Assembly (NCBI GenBank): GCA_037953745.1
Contig: JBAKBP010003238.1
Span: 93,795 to 157,794 of the forward strand
DNA from: Lithodes maja
Taxonomy: Eukaryota; Arthropoda; Malacostraca; Decapoda; Lithodidae
DNA length: 64,000 bases
Reading direction: 5' to 3'
Shown here: piece by piece, positions 1-12,024 of the stretch
How positions within the stretch are numbered: the stretch's first letter is position 1
Layout of the letters: each line of letters begins with the position of its first letter
Position numbers and translations under genes: made by a program
The notes under the pieces: generated by a model
The model's input: the letters and a program-made list of their open reading frames with translations, nothing else
The model's database searches: none
Told to the model about the DNA's origin: nothing

Positions 1-200
1 CAAATTTGCAAATTATTTAAGGAGTTTGGAAAAGTTTATAAGTGATAGTACACTATTATTTTGTGTAATTCATAAACAACGCGGACAGCCATCATCCTGC
101 ACGTGATCCAGAAAGCGGCATAATTTATAAATGTTTGTGAATGTCAGTTTAGGTAAGGCTATCGGAAGGATAATGGTGGACGGTAACTGAATGAAAGGTT

Positions 201-571
201 GTATATGTAATGTATGTTGTATTACTGTATATGTAATGTATGTTGTATTACTGTATATGTAATGTATGTTGTATTACTGTATATGTAATGTATGTTGTAT
301 TACTGTATATGTAATGTATGTTGTATTACTGTATATGTAATGTATGTTGTATTACTGTATATGTAATGTATGTTGTATTACTGTATATGTAATGTATGTT
401 GTATTACTGTATATGTAATGTATGTTGTATTACTGTATATGTAATGTATGTTGTATTACTGTATATGTAATGTATGTTGTATTACTGTATATGTAATGTA
501 TGTTGTATTACTGTATATGTAATGTATGTTGTATTACTGTATATGTAATGTATGTTGTATTACTGTATATT
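201..571. repeat. 26-bp minisatellite, about 14 copies
   Basis: A near-perfect head-to-tail array whose unit begins GTATATGTAATGTATGTTGT and is 26 bp long; the units are almost identical, so the array expanded or was homogenised recently. It carries no open frame and no recognised transposon sequence. Confidence 0.95.
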
Positions 572-1640
572 ATATTGAAAACAAATCTAGGTGTTCCTTA
601 TTTCGGTTAAATGCATTTGTCATTTGAAGAAAAAAAAAAATCATATTACATGGAGATCAGAAGACTAGTATGCGAATGTTATCATATCACACTAAATTAG
701 CTTCCTCCTGAATTATGTGCGTAAAATGAGTAACACACAATTTACGTATTTGATGACGGTAAGTATTTCCATATTATTATTTCTTATAGAACCATATTAT
801 TTGTAAGTGTAAATACCACCCTTGTTTTCGACTCTTTCACAACCCGACCCAACCCAAAGTTGGCCCTCCGAAACCTAATTTGAAAGCAAATGCAATATTT
901 TTCTCTGAATCTTCGTGTGTGAGCAACAGAGCCGTGGTGGTCGAGTGGTGGAATAATTAATATTATATTGTGTTAATTTTTTTTTTTTTTACAACTTCAG
1001 ACGACCAAGTGGGAGTTAATTTGAAATAGTTTGGCCAATGTTAGGTCCCTCCTTGGTTCATTAACAGAGATGCAGGCAGATATTTTCTTAAACTGTTGAG
1101 GACTATTATGCCAGAGATTAGCAATATATATTAAATACAACGGATAACAGATTATAGACATGCGAGGTTTTGTATTTACGGTATTAAAGCCTCAAAGTAA
1201 TCGTAATTTTTGAAGGGTGGCTTAGGGAATCCGGAACATGTGTTGATTCCCATTGCGCATAAAATAATATAGTGGAAACAATGCTCTCTTGGTACGATGC
1301 GATGTTTATTATACATACAGTACCTTTATTATACTTCATACACATATGTTTATTATACATACAGTACCTTTCTTATACATACGTCAGTACCTTTATTATA
1401 CTTCATACATATATTATCACATCAAGGTATTGGTTTGTCAGTATAGACAAATCGAGGTTCACGGATATGAATTGGAGGGACATTTTGTTGGTTCAGTATA
1501 ATGGATAATCGTCCTCATACAATTACGACAATTAAGAGAGAGAGAGAGAGAGAGAGTTATGGAATGTTCATATTCAGACGTATAGTTAGTTCTGTGTCAA
1601 CATTGGTATTTAAATCTATATCGACAAAAAGCTGTATACG
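572..1640. other. AT-rich non-coding stretch
   Basis: I see no credible gene. Short open frames at 1272-1508 come from a region of repeated TTTATTATACATACAGTACC-like sequence and look like low-complexity translations. An (AG)n tract lies at 1535-1556. A possible tRNA-like A-box (TGGTCGAGTGG) near 936-946 has no matching B-box. Confidence 0.6.
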
Positions 1641-1880
1641 AATAGGACAACATTATTTATTTAGTAGTTAAATAGGATAACATTATTTATTAAGTAGTTA
1701 AATAGGATAACATTATTTATTAAGTAGTTAAATAGGATAACATTATTTATTAAGTAGTTAAATAGGACAACATTATTTATTAAGTAGTTAAATAGGACAA
1801 CATTATTTATTAAGTAGTTAAATAGGACAACATTATTTATTAAGTAGTTAAATAGGACAACATTATTTATTAAGTAGGTA
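1641..1880. repeat. 30-bp minisatellite, 8 copies
   Basis: Eight contiguous units of 30 bp, beginning AATAGGA(C/T)AACATTATTTA. Units alternate between GGACAA and GGATAA variants in blocks, as expected from local duplication of neighbouring units. Confidence 0.95.
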
Positions 1881-1987
1881 AATGCAAAATGTAACAGTGT
1901 TCGCCACTATTAATTGCATTTCCTCTTTGAATACATACATAGAGTATGTCCTTACAAGATTATTCTAGTTATTCAAATGATCACATT

Positions 1988-2305
1988 AAGGGGAGATTTC
2001 CACATGAGGGACTTTACTCTGGGCCCCTTTCTCCCTCATGTTTTGCCCCATTGCCTTTGAGATTTTAAGACGTTCGCTCCATTAGTTTGGCGATTTTAAG
2101 AACGTTCGCCCAATTTCTGTCAATTTTAAGACTTTGTGCTCTTTAGGTGTCGATTTTTGCCTGGCGAGAGATAGCGAGTCTCTAATTTAAGAGGAACTGA
2201 CCTTCAGTCGGGACATTTTTCTACCAAAAAATGTACATAGTTATCTTGAAAGAGGGTCTTGGAGGTGTAGTTTTAAACTTGATGGCGGTCTAGGGAAAAA
2301 ACTAA
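1988..2305 (-). repeat. Interspersed repeat family K, copy 1
   Basis: Reverse-oriented copy of an unnamed ~310-bp repeat seen eight times in this window. Shared landmarks in order are a start near TTTTAGTTTCCTCCCTAG, a GGCCGAAGGCC-like palindrome (degraded here), GCTCGCTATCGCTCGCCAGG, several diverged ~31-bp modules containing GTCTTAAAATC and AAACTAATGGGGC, then CATGAGGGAGAAGG and a CCCCTTAA end. It has no coding capacity and no clear terminal inverted repeat; its class is unknown. Confidence 0.8.
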
Positions 2306-2488
2306 AAACTTCCTCTTAAACAATATTATACTTGGAGAAGATAGCCTTTTGAGAGGTTGACAAGAAACATAACAAAAAGTAATAACACTGAAGCTGACCA
2401 ATGTAGTAACCTAAATGTACTTAACTGTTTATAATAATTCCTCACTAGTATGTTCATATTTCCTGTAGCTCATTTCCTTCTTCTACTG

Positions 2489-2806
2489 ATTAAAGTAGCT
2501 GTAATATAATAGCTGTAATAGGGTGTACGTTAACAAGTTGCATTAAAGTAGCTGTAATATAATAGCTGTAATAGGGTGTACATTAACAAGTTGCATTAAA
2601 GTAGCTGTAATATAATAGCTGTAATAGGGTGTACGTTAACAAGTTGCATTAAAGTAGCTGTAATATAATAGCTGTAATAGGGTGTACGTTAACAAGTTGC
2701 ATTAAAGTAGCTGTAATATAATAGCTGTAATAGGGTGTACGTTAACAAGTTGCATTAAAGTAGCTGTAATATAATAGCTGTAATAGGGTGTACGTTAACA
2801 AGTTGC
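2489..2806. repeat. 53-bp minisatellite, 6 copies
   Basis: Six contiguous 53-bp units beginning ATTAAAGTAGCTGTAATATA. AGCTGTAATA recurs inside each unit, so the 53-mer itself holds a smaller degenerate duplication. Units differ by single bases only. Confidence 0.95.
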
Positions 2807-3974
2807 ATTTAAAGCTTGCTAACTCACAACTTTAACATTAATACCATTATATATAACAAATGTGATTGATTTGTATACTGTTATATTATTATTTATATAT
2901 ATATATATTAGTAGTAGTAGTTTTAGTTATATTAATACCGTAATTTAATATTTGAACTGGTTAATTTCACTTGTATTAATGTTACTATTATTTGCATGTA
3001 TAATGAAATTATAATGTAATAGTGTATTAGCGTTGTTAAATGCATTAATAATATATATTATTAACGCTACTATAATTACCGGTAATTTTATTGTTGTTAA
3101 TACAATAAACAGTTATAACTATGAGCATAATGATATACGCATTAAAGGAATGTATTATATACAATAAATTAAACAAATAACATATATAAATCGATACAAA
3201 AAAGTGGTCACCCGGAGTATTGAGCCGGGTGTTGAGCTTTGCTTGGTATATACACAAAATTCCCCCAAGCAGACCTATCCAATGTAAGAGGGACAACCCA
3301 TGCCATTTTACTGAAGGACTTGCAGGATTGACCACTCAATTTAGGGTTCATCCAACTCCGAGGTCTTCTATGTATATTTTTAGCACTATTGTTCTACAGT
3401 GGTGTGCGCCGCTAGTCCATCCACTAAAGTGCTTTACCCTTGGGTAAGCAGTAACGATTTGTATAAGGTTTACTCCCCTAGACAGGTTGCCGACCAAGGC
3501 TAACGAGTCCCATCCACCCAACTAGAGCCCAGGAAATATCTGTCTTCGGCTTTAAATTACTTGTTTGACGACAGATAGCTAGTTTAACCTCTTCAAATAC
3601 GTGTTTTTGTTCCTTAGCACATATTGCATTGTACCCAGTAATAATAATCTAAGCATACTTCATGTGATTAATATCTGAGTAAAATAATGGCAATTATCAT
3701 ATACTTCTTATAGCTTAACTATAATATACAATCATGGTTTCATTGTTAATACATCATATTGTCGATTGAGTGTAAGTTTTTAAAATATTAATTTGTTTTA
3801 TAGAAAAGGCTATATGAAATATCGCGAATTTTATTATACTACTAAAAGTGTTAATATGCTTTACTTATGTTCTGAAGTCCTAACCATGTTTTCAGTGAAC
3901 ATAATGAAACAGTTTTATGAGACTGTTTAAGGGGACAGTGGTTATTCTTTTGGATCTATATATTTATATATTCA
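2807..3974. other. AT-rich sequence with an unassigned GC-richer island
   Basis: No gene is supported. The stretch 3207-3545 is clearly less AT-rich than its surroundings and contains a small palindrome (CACCCGG...CCGGGTG). Short open frames exist on both strands (3045-3335 minus, 3220-3447 plus) but match no family I recognise. It may be a fragment of an unidentified repeat. Confidence 0.5.
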
Positions 3975-4290
3975 TTTGTATTTTAGTTTCATCCGTAGAC
4001 CTCCATCAAACTTAGAAAGTCATCCATTAGATTAATTTGTAAATTTTTTAGGTAGAAACATTTCCCGGCCGAAGGCCGATTCTTTCAAAATTACAGCCTC
4101 ACAATCGTTCGCCAGGAAAAAAATCGACACCTAAATAGCACGAAAGGTCTTAATATTGGCAAGGAAATGGGGCGGAAGGTCTTAAAATCGACAAACTAAT
4201 GCGGCAAACATCTTAAAGTCTGAAAATGAATGGCTAAACATGAGGGAGAAGGTGATCTAGCAAAACGACCCATCTCCCCTTAAATCGTCA
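3975..4290 (+). repeat. Interspersed repeat family K, copy 2
   Basis: Forward copy retaining the full CCCGGCCGAAGGCCGAT palindrome, the TCGACACCTAAAT segment, three diverged ~31-bp modules (GGTCTTAATATT, GGTCTTAAAATC, CATCTTAAAGTC) and the CATGAGGGAGAAGG...TCTCCCCTTAA end. Confidence 0.85.
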
Positions 4291-5007
4291 TTCGCCAAAT
4301 ATCGGCTATATAATTTAGCTGTTTATGAATAGCAAAGTGACTCCCTTCTGTCACTAGCCACATTTGTGTAATATATTGTAATAATTGCCTTGCATGCTTT
4401 ATTAGTTTGTTTGTTGCATTATTTCACAAGTACAGGAGATGTTTAGATTGACGCACATTAGTGTACCAATTGTTTGGGGTTACGTTTGTCAAGGCATATA
4501 TAAAGTTACATCAATGCACGATAGTTTATAATTATAAAGCTAACTTGCATTTCCATATTCTAATAATAATTATACAATAAGGGCTTTATGTATGTGCATT
4601 GTGTTCCAAACGTTTATATTAATTATGAAACCAATGGAGCAAGACAATGTGGGTAAGATGACAGCCGTGGATCGCAGATTGAGGTTCACAGATCAAGTCT
4701 AATGTATTCCGACTCTATTATCATTAATATTGAGATATATAGTTAATATATTTAATATGACGAACATTCACCTGTGGATAATCTTAATGAAAATTATATA
4801 TACTTCTAATTACAATTGCAATAAGTACGAACACTAAGAATACAACTGCAACGTAGAATAATGAATAAGAAAGTGAATTAATTTAATATAAAATAGAACA
4901 AGTGGGAAGCGACTTACTTATGTTTTGTAAGAAACCTACAATAAGAATCGACAATGAATAATAATAATAACAAAGTAACTATTGGTGGTAGGGAGTGATG
5001 TGGGTAA
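4291..5007. other. AT-rich non-coding stretch upstream of Gypsy-1
   Basis: No gene seen. Positions 4649-4702 resemble the reconstructed empty insertion site of Gypsy-1: GTGGGTAAGATG occurs at 4649-4660 and again at 5000-5011, and each is followed by a GTTCACAGATC(A/G)AGTCT segment (for the second site this lies beyond the 3' LTR). Gypsy-1 therefore seems to have entered one of two related short repeats. Confidence 0.5.
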
Positions 5008-5011
5008 GATG

Positions 5012-6804
5012 TGTGACGCCCCCAGTGCGTTGCAACGCAACCTGATTGTACTCCTTGGTACTCGAATGTACCGCCCGTGATCTGGCTACCGTCAGCCGCT
5101 ATGTATATTGAGTGTGACAACTTATAACTATGTTCTTTGTATCTCTGCAAAGGTCTCGTCATGTGCTAACCAGTGGTGGGTTTTGTTTTAAGCCATGTCG
5201 AGACCTTCCATTTAATATGTAGTATCAATAGAGAAGTTGATAGATAAGACAATGGGAGTTCAGAGAGAGAGAGTGAGTTGGGCTTCAGAGCAGGAGGGTA
5301 GCATGGCCGGGTGGGTTGCCAGACGTATGGACTGGTTGGCAGCCTTGCGCTTATAGCTAGGCGCGATAGGGTTGGTAGTCCATTGCTGCCTGCCTACGCT
5401 GCCTGGGCTGCCCATATTGTCGTACAGCACATTGTCTGGAGGCTCGCTGCGTGTTCCATGATCAGGTTGCCTAGAACCTTTGAGATTCTAACATCCCTTG
5501 CCCTCTCTCCCAACTTCTCACGGTTGCACTCTTTCTCTCTGACGACATTACTCTCATTTCATTCTTCTCTCTATTTAAATGCATAACCTTCCCTTGAGGT
5601 CCTAAAGGAGTTTCAGCACTCACCTCTCGTATTACTCTTAGGACAAGCATATATTTACATGTATTAGATTTAAGGGGTTAATGTGAACAGCGATCTTCTT
5701 GATGAGGATAGTTGGTGAACGTTCTACATGTTCACGAGTTATATGCCCCGCTCATCATCCCATTTGTGACTAGACTGGTGCCATGTGTAAGAGCCCGACC
5801 ATGCCCAGGAGTTGTCTGTAGAGGGACGAGGACTTAGCCTTGATTTGCATACCGAGCCAGGAGCGAGTGTAGCACCCGAGACTACAGCTCGCTCGTAGTG
5901 CCGGTATAGTAGAGTAACGTAATTTATCTGTCCTTGTGTTCTCTACAGTCTTTTCCTGGGTTCTCGCTTTCGGTGCTGGGACTCATTGTTCCTGTGACTT
6001 GGCCTGCTAGCTAGAACACATGGGGATGATGAGTGGGATATATCTTTATTTTACTATGCATTGCAGCTCTCTTTAAGTATATATCTATAACCCTTTACAA
6101 TACACATTACTCACACACAAGACAACACTATTAATACTTTCATGTATCAATTAACTGCACTGTCGTTTTGCTGCTGTGTCCGGAGTTCTGTTGCGTAGGG
6201 CGCATACGGACTCGGAGGGGAGAAAGAGTGAGAGAAGCGAAGTAGCCTATGCGGTAGTAGGCTACCGGCGCAGTACTGTTGCCTGCAACCTTTTAGTTAT
6301 TCCAAGTATAGATTCATTATTATAATAAGTGACTACTATTTATGTTCCTCCCATGTGTATTATTAGGTATCTACTGGATCATGAACATCTTGTATGCTAC
6401 ATGCTAGTGCATGTTAGTAGGGGACAGTTAATGTAGTGCACGCGCTTTCAAGTAGGCGTGTACATTTGTCATTTAGCATTTCACTGTCATACCTATAGCC
6501 TGCTTCTATTCTACATTATTAGAGGCTTAATATTAACGTAGTTTCTTGAGTATTGCATTTCTTTAGTAATAACGTAACCTATAAATGTCTGAGGGAGTTT
6601 AGCCTCATAGCCTATCCCTGTTGTACACTTTCGCCGAGTTAAGGTACCTCGTTACCGTAGACGATAACTCTGTAGGGCGTTGGTGCTTTTGTTGTCTGGA
6701 GCATATAGTATTTGGGACTGGAATTGAGCGTGTCGTTGTCACTTAAGCCATTTCTGTCCTACGATCAAGAATCCCGAATAAGTATTGCCGATCCAGCCGT
6801 AACA
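5012..6804 (+). repeat. Gypsy-1 5' LTR
   Basis: Starts TGTGACGCCCCCAGTG and ends CCGTAACA. It is directly repeated at 16284-18078 almost base for base. An LTR of this family should carry the Pol II promoter and polyadenylation signals, but I cannot place them with confidence. The 5311-5586 open frame lies wholly inside the LTR, recurs in the 3' LTR and is not taken as a gene. Confidence 0.95.
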
Positions 6805-7072
6805 AAATGGCGACCTTGCACAAGATTCAGTAGTATCCTATCACATGTTTTTTGGAGAACTATTCTATGCTACCTAGTAGAGCTGGCTAGAATTTTCTTG
6901 CATATTGGAGGAATTTTTATTGTGTCATTATTGTATTGGTGGACTTGCAGATTGTTTCGTTAGGTGTCTAGAGTAGAGTCATTCAAGCATCTTTAACATT
7001 TTGTGAGTCGAGACTGCAATTAGTAATAAGCACTTTTTTTTTTTTATGAACAGCAATTGTATAACCAGCACT
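6805..7072 (+). promoter_or_regulatory. Gypsy-1 primer-binding site and leader
   Basis: TGGCGACCTTGC begins three bases after the LTR end (6808-6819) and is the expected minus-strand primer-binding site, complementary to a tRNA 3' end terminating in CCA. The same 12-mer follows the Gypsy-2 LTR and a near match follows that of Gypsy-3. The rest of the leader is non-coding up to the ATG at 7073. Confidence 0.8.
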
Positions 7073-10000
7073 ATGTCTAATGACTCATCATTTACGGGGA
7101 GGATAACACGGTACAGCCTAGTGACCAGCAAGTACAGCAGATATTTAGGGAGGGGAGTGTTATAAGTGGAGAGAGGGATGCCCGGGCATTTTTGCAGACA
7201 CCTTTGACCGAACAGCGCCTGCAGGCTATTGATTGTTACGGTCTTCGCTGTTTAGCCACGGTTTTGGGGCGGGACTGTCCTGACAGTTGGCCCAAGAAGA
7301 ATTTTGTGGCATGTTTGTTGGGTGATGGCGATGGGGCGGTGGGTGGAGTGGGGTCTTGGGGGGTTCCCTCCAAGCCTCCATTCCACTCTACCCCTGAGCT
7401 GGGCCCTCAGCCAGCGAGTCTTAGCACGATGCAGCAGGAGGGTTCTCAATGGCAAGCTGGCTTACCCGTAAACACGTCTCGGTGTGGATCCCCCATTTTG
7501 TGCTCTCCCCCCCCAGGCCTGTCTCCTGAGATGTTATTTCAGCTAGAACTAGCTAAGCTTAAGTTGCGAGAGAGTCAACAGGCTAGTATAGAACGGATTA
7601 AGCTGCAGGAGACTCAGATACAACAGGCTAGTATAGAACGGATTAAGCTGCAGGAGACTCAGATACAACAGGCTAGTGTAGAACGGATTAAGCTGCAGGA
7701 GACTCAGATACAACAGGCTAGTATAGAACGCATAGAGGTTGCTAAAATCCAAGCCAATCAGGATGCAACCAGGTACCAGGCTGAAATGGATGTCGAGAAG
7801 TCTAGAGTAGAGACCACGGGGCGTCATCTCGGTGGTGGGCACCGGGTTACAGACTCACTTTCGCATTTAATTAAGTTAGTACCCGCATTTGATGAGACAG
7901 CAGTGACTGAGTTTTTTGCTCGTTTCGAGAAGAAGTGTCGTGAGTATGCCTGGCCGGAGGTTAAATGGGCAGCATTAGTTTCATCACGTCTAGTGGGTAA
8001 GGGGTTGAAAGCCTACGATGCACTGTCACTGGACGAGAGTGTCGTGTATGGACTGGTGAAGGAGGCTGTGCTCCGGGCCTACGAACTGCAACCCGAAACT
8101 TATAGATTGAAGTTCCGTGGCGTGAATAAGAAGAGCGACGTCAGTTTTATGGAGCACGCACGGGACTTAACAGATGCATGTAATAACTGGTTTCGGTCCG
8201 AGCACGCAGAGTCGGCTGAGGAAATTAAGCAACTTTTCTATCTGGAACAGTTTTACAAATGTACTGGAACCGATCTAACGCTGAACATTAAGGAAAAATG
8301 TCCCAAGACAGTAGAGGAGGCTGCCAAGATGGCAGACCTCAGATTATCATTGATTCGTGGTTGCGGTGCCGCTCAGAGGGCTGAGTCAGGGCAGAAGGGG
8401 CGCTATACCCCACCCACCAGAGTTTTCGATAATAACAAATCCTATGACACACATAACCACACTAAAAGCATTGCACCTAATAACACCTACAAACACAAGC
8501 CTCTCCCGTTTACTAAAGGTCAGGCCCCTTCTTCGCCCGCACAAGGGAAGAAGCCCATTGGGGATGTGAAATGTTACAAATGTCAGAAGCTAGGCCATTA
8601 TTCACGTGAGTGCCCTAGTAACACTCCCGCTAAGCCGGTGTCATTGGTTCACAGTATTGGTGTGTCTCTGAAGGCTGCAGCAACTGCCCGGGGTAGGTTG
8701 TCAGCAGCTGAGGCACACGCGGTAAAGAAGCGTACGGAAGGCTCGACACCTGTCCGGGACACTTTCTGTAGCCATCGGGGACACGGGTTTGTGAGCTGGG
8801 GGAGTGACCTACGGAGGGTTGACTTGCTGAGGGATACGGGGGCTTCGCAAACTTTGTTGAGGAACTTCACAGGGAAACCGATAAATGCGGCCAGAGTTGT
8901 TGTGGTGCAGGGTATAAATGCTACGAGGTCATACCCACTTGTGAGGTTAGAGTTGAGAGTGGGAGAGGTGTGCAGGGAGCTGGATGTAGGGATCGTTGAG
9001 TGTTTGCCAGTTGAGGGCGTCGACCTTCTTCTCGTCAACGACTTTGCGGTGCCCACTTCCGGGACTCCACCCTTAGTCGTTGCCGAGAGGGCGGCCGACG
9101 TGGATGGTGAGAATCGGGAATGGGTTGGGAGGTGCCAACAGGATGAGATGGTCTGTGTGGTAACCCGATCTCGCTCTGCGGCTCCTGCACAGCCTAGCAC
9201 TCAACCTCGGGGACAGTGGAGGAAGGATCAGGAGAAGGTTGCTAAGGGCAGGAAAAGGGACATTGATTCTGCTGCACTTCTCGGTGATTCGGTACTTGGA
9301 CCTATAATAAACACGGGAGTTGACTCTGGCCCAGATATGGTGTGTAACAAGGCAGAGTTGGGTAAGACTTCGCGTGAGGCAAGAGCTGTAGCGAGAGCCA
9401 CTAAGGCAGTAGAGCCTACTAGCCGGGGTAATGTCTTATTACAAAACCATCTTGATGCATTGACGCCCGGGGACATTAGTGAGCAGCAGCTGCAAGACGC
9501 TAGCCTAGCTCGTTATAGCAATGGTGCCATAGAGTTGGAGGAAGATGGGGATGCGAAGCCGGGAGATTTCTTTAGGCTCAACAGGATATTGTACCGCAGA
9601 GTTCTAGACCCCAAATCGAAGTGGGAGGGTGGTGCGAGGGTAGTAGACCAGGTGGTTGTTCCAAATAAGTATAGAGAGTCCTTATTGTGTCTGGCGCATG
9701 ATGTGCCGGTGGCGGGTCATTTGGGGGTAACAAAAACATTGGCGGCATTGGGCAGGTTTTTCTGGTGGCCTGGGGTCAAGGCTGATGTCTGTGCATGGGT
9801 GGCTGGGTGTGCGACCTGCCAGACAACGGGGAAGCCTAACCAGACAATCCCGAAGGCACCTTTGTTTCCCATACCTGTCACCGGGCCTCCGTTCAGCAAA
9901 GTTGTAGTAGATTTGGTTGGCCCTTTCCCGCCTACTAGTAGTGGCAATAAATTCCTGTTGACAATCATGGATGTGGCTACGAGATACCCGGACGCATACC

Positions 10001-10818
10001 CCATGAGAAACGGCTCGGCAAAGGCAGTTGTTAGAAACTTATTATTGTTCTGTTCCCGTTATGGATTTCCACGTGAGGTGCAGTCAGACCAGGGGAGCAA
10101 TTTTACATCCAAATTGTTCAAGCAAACCCTTCAGTTGCATGGTATATGTTCTGTAGTGTCGTCAGCCTACCATCCCGAGAGTCAGGGAGTCTTGGAGCGG
10201 TGGCACTCGACCCTGAAGAGTATGCTACGCTGTTACTGTGCAGAACATGACACTGATTGGGATTTGGGTCTGCCGTATGTTCTGTTCGCTGCACGTGAAG
10301 TCCCAGGAGAGAGCCTGGGGTTCAGTCCAAATCAACTAGTCTTTGGCCATAATGTGAGAGGACCTTTAAGTATGGTGAAAGAGATCTGGGAGGGCGAAGA
10401 GAAGCCGGGGTCTGTACTTAAATATGTCCTTGAGAGCCGGGAGAGACTTATAGGTTGCATGGCAGCGGCAGGTAATAACTTGGTTAATGCACAGGCGGTC
10501 ATGAAGCACCAGTATGACGCCAAGGTGAAGCTTCGGGAGTTTTCGGGGGGTCAGGAGGTAATGTTGCTTTTACCTTTGCCTGGACACCCCCTTTCTGCCA
10601 AGTTCTTTGGGCCGTATGTGGTGGCTAAGAAACTGTCCGACCTTGATTATCTCGTTGCAACACCTGACCGTAGGAAAAAACATCAGTTATGTCATGTTAA
10701 CCTCATGAAAGAGTATGTGAGATGCCCCTCAGAGCCTCTCACTGTCCCTGTGCTGGCCTGCAGCGGCCAGGGTGGAGAAGGAGGTGGGGACAGTCATGCT
10801 GCTGAGGAGGATAGCTAG
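7073..10818 (+). pseudogene. Gypsy-1 Gag-protease-integrase (frameshifted start, premature TAG)
   Basis: The natural start is probably ATG 7073 (MSND..., like MSNT... in Gypsy-2), but it is out of frame with the long frame, which is open from 7084; a single-base change near 7090-7100 explains this. Gag has a coiled coil built of 45-bp repeats at 7576-7733. A CCHC knuckle (CYKCQKLGHYSRECPS) follows near 8573, then protease with DTGAS near 8840. Integrase has an HHCC module (HDVPVAGHLG...CATCQ), catalytic D in VVVDLVG, D in SDQGSNF and E in QGVLER, giving D-35-E. A GPY module near 10610 precedes TAG at 10816-10818. Confidence 0.88.
7576..7733 (+). repeat. 45-bp in-frame tandem repeat in Gypsy-1 Gag
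   Basis: Three full units and one partial unit of 45 bp encode QQASIERIKLQETQI, a charged, coiled-coil-like 15-residue repeat. Units differ at one or two bases. Gypsy-2 and Gypsy-3 carry unrelated repeat units at the same Gag position. Confidence 0.92.
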
Positions 10819-12024
10819 GACTGTGTCATTTCCGCGGAACAGTGGGCGGGGAATACTGAACAAGAGGCTAGGCAAGCTGTAAGTCACCTGCCTGAGCACC
10901 AGGGTGCTGCTGTCCTAGGCCTGTTCAGGTCATACCCCTCTGTTTTCGCCGAACACCCAGGTCTCACTACTCAGGTAACGCACGACGTGGACGTCGGTGA
11001 TAATGTGCCCTTCAAGTCCGTGCCCTACCGTGTGCCCCCGGTAAAGTTACCAGCTTTACGGGAGGAGTTAAAGTACATGGTTGAGAGAGGGATGATCACT
11101 GAAGGTTATGTGAAGTGGACATCACCCGTCACGTTGCAGCCAAAACCTGACGGCAAGGTGCGGTTCTGCATAGATTTTCGTAGGCTAAATGGCTTGACCA
11201 CTACCAACCCTTACCCTTTGCCTCGAGTTGACGACAGCGTGGACAAGATAGGGAATGCAAAGTACCTTACTAAAATTGATCTTGTAAAAGGCTACTGGCA
11301 AGTACCCCTGTCGGACCGAGCTAAGCAAGTTTGTGGTTTTGTGGTAGATGGCAAGACCTACCAATGTAACGTAATGCCTTATGGGCTTAAGAACGCACCT
11401 GCCACGTTTCAGAACCTGATGAACGATATTTGTGACGAAATCCCTAACTGCACGGTCTACCTTGATGACGTGATAGTATATGATGACGATTTTGAAAATC
11501 ACCTAAGGCACTTAGAGACCCTGTTTGGGAAGTTGCACGATGCTGGGCTGGTGGTGAACCTGAGGAAGTGCGAGTTTGTAAAGGCTACTGTGCAGTATCT
11601 TGGCTTTGTGGTCGGGTTAGGCCGGGTGTGCCCCCCCCTGAGCAAGATACAGGCTATCAATATGTTTCCCAGGCCCACCACTAAGCGCCAGGTCATGCGG
11701 TTCCTAGGTATGATAGGCTATTATAGGCGCTTCATCCGGGGATACTCTACTGTCTTAGCACCGTTAACTGATCTACTGTCGAAGTCAGTGAAGTTCTGTT
11801 GGGCTGCGGAGTGTCAGAGGGCTTTCGACCTAGTCAAGCACCTGCTGTGTACACATCCGATTTTGAGGGCCCCAGACTTCTCCAGGAGTTTTCAGCTGGC
11901 GACTGATGCCAGCGGTGTGGGTGCCGGGGCAGTGTTACTGCAGACTGATTCCGAGGGCTTGGAACACCCAGTGAGCTTCTTTTCTCGCAAGTTTAATTCG
12001 GCACAAAGGAATTACTCGACTATA
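10819..12024 (+). pseudogene. Gypsy-1 reverse transcriptase and start of RNase H
   Basis: This continues the upstream frame directly after TAG 10816-10818; Gypsy-2 has Trp (TGG) at that position. RT motifs are visible: KVRFCIDFRRLN, LTKIDLVKGYWQ, MPYGLKNAPATFQ and the catalytic YLDDVIVYD near 11460, then LGMIGYYRRFI. RNase H begins at FQLATDASGVGAG near 11890 with its catalytic Asp in TDAS. The frame is cut at about 12025, after YSTIE, by the antisense CR1-A LINE; the residues that follow in the open frame are LINE 3' tail read antisense. Function was presumably cDNA synthesis in a virus-like particle. Confidence 0.9.

Noticed and set aside
928..947. Pol III A-box / SINE head
   Set aside because: TGGTCGAGTGG fits an A-box, but no B-box follows within 60 bp.
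5311..5586. Small gene of 91 codons, repeated at 16583-16858
   Set aside because: It lies inside both Gypsy-1 LTRs and shows no family similarity; repetition is due to the LTR, not gene duplication.
8649..9476. Antisense open frames within Gypsy-1 (and equivalents in Gypsy-2 and Gypsy-3)
   Set aside because: They are shadows of the strongly biased sense frame and have no domain similarity.
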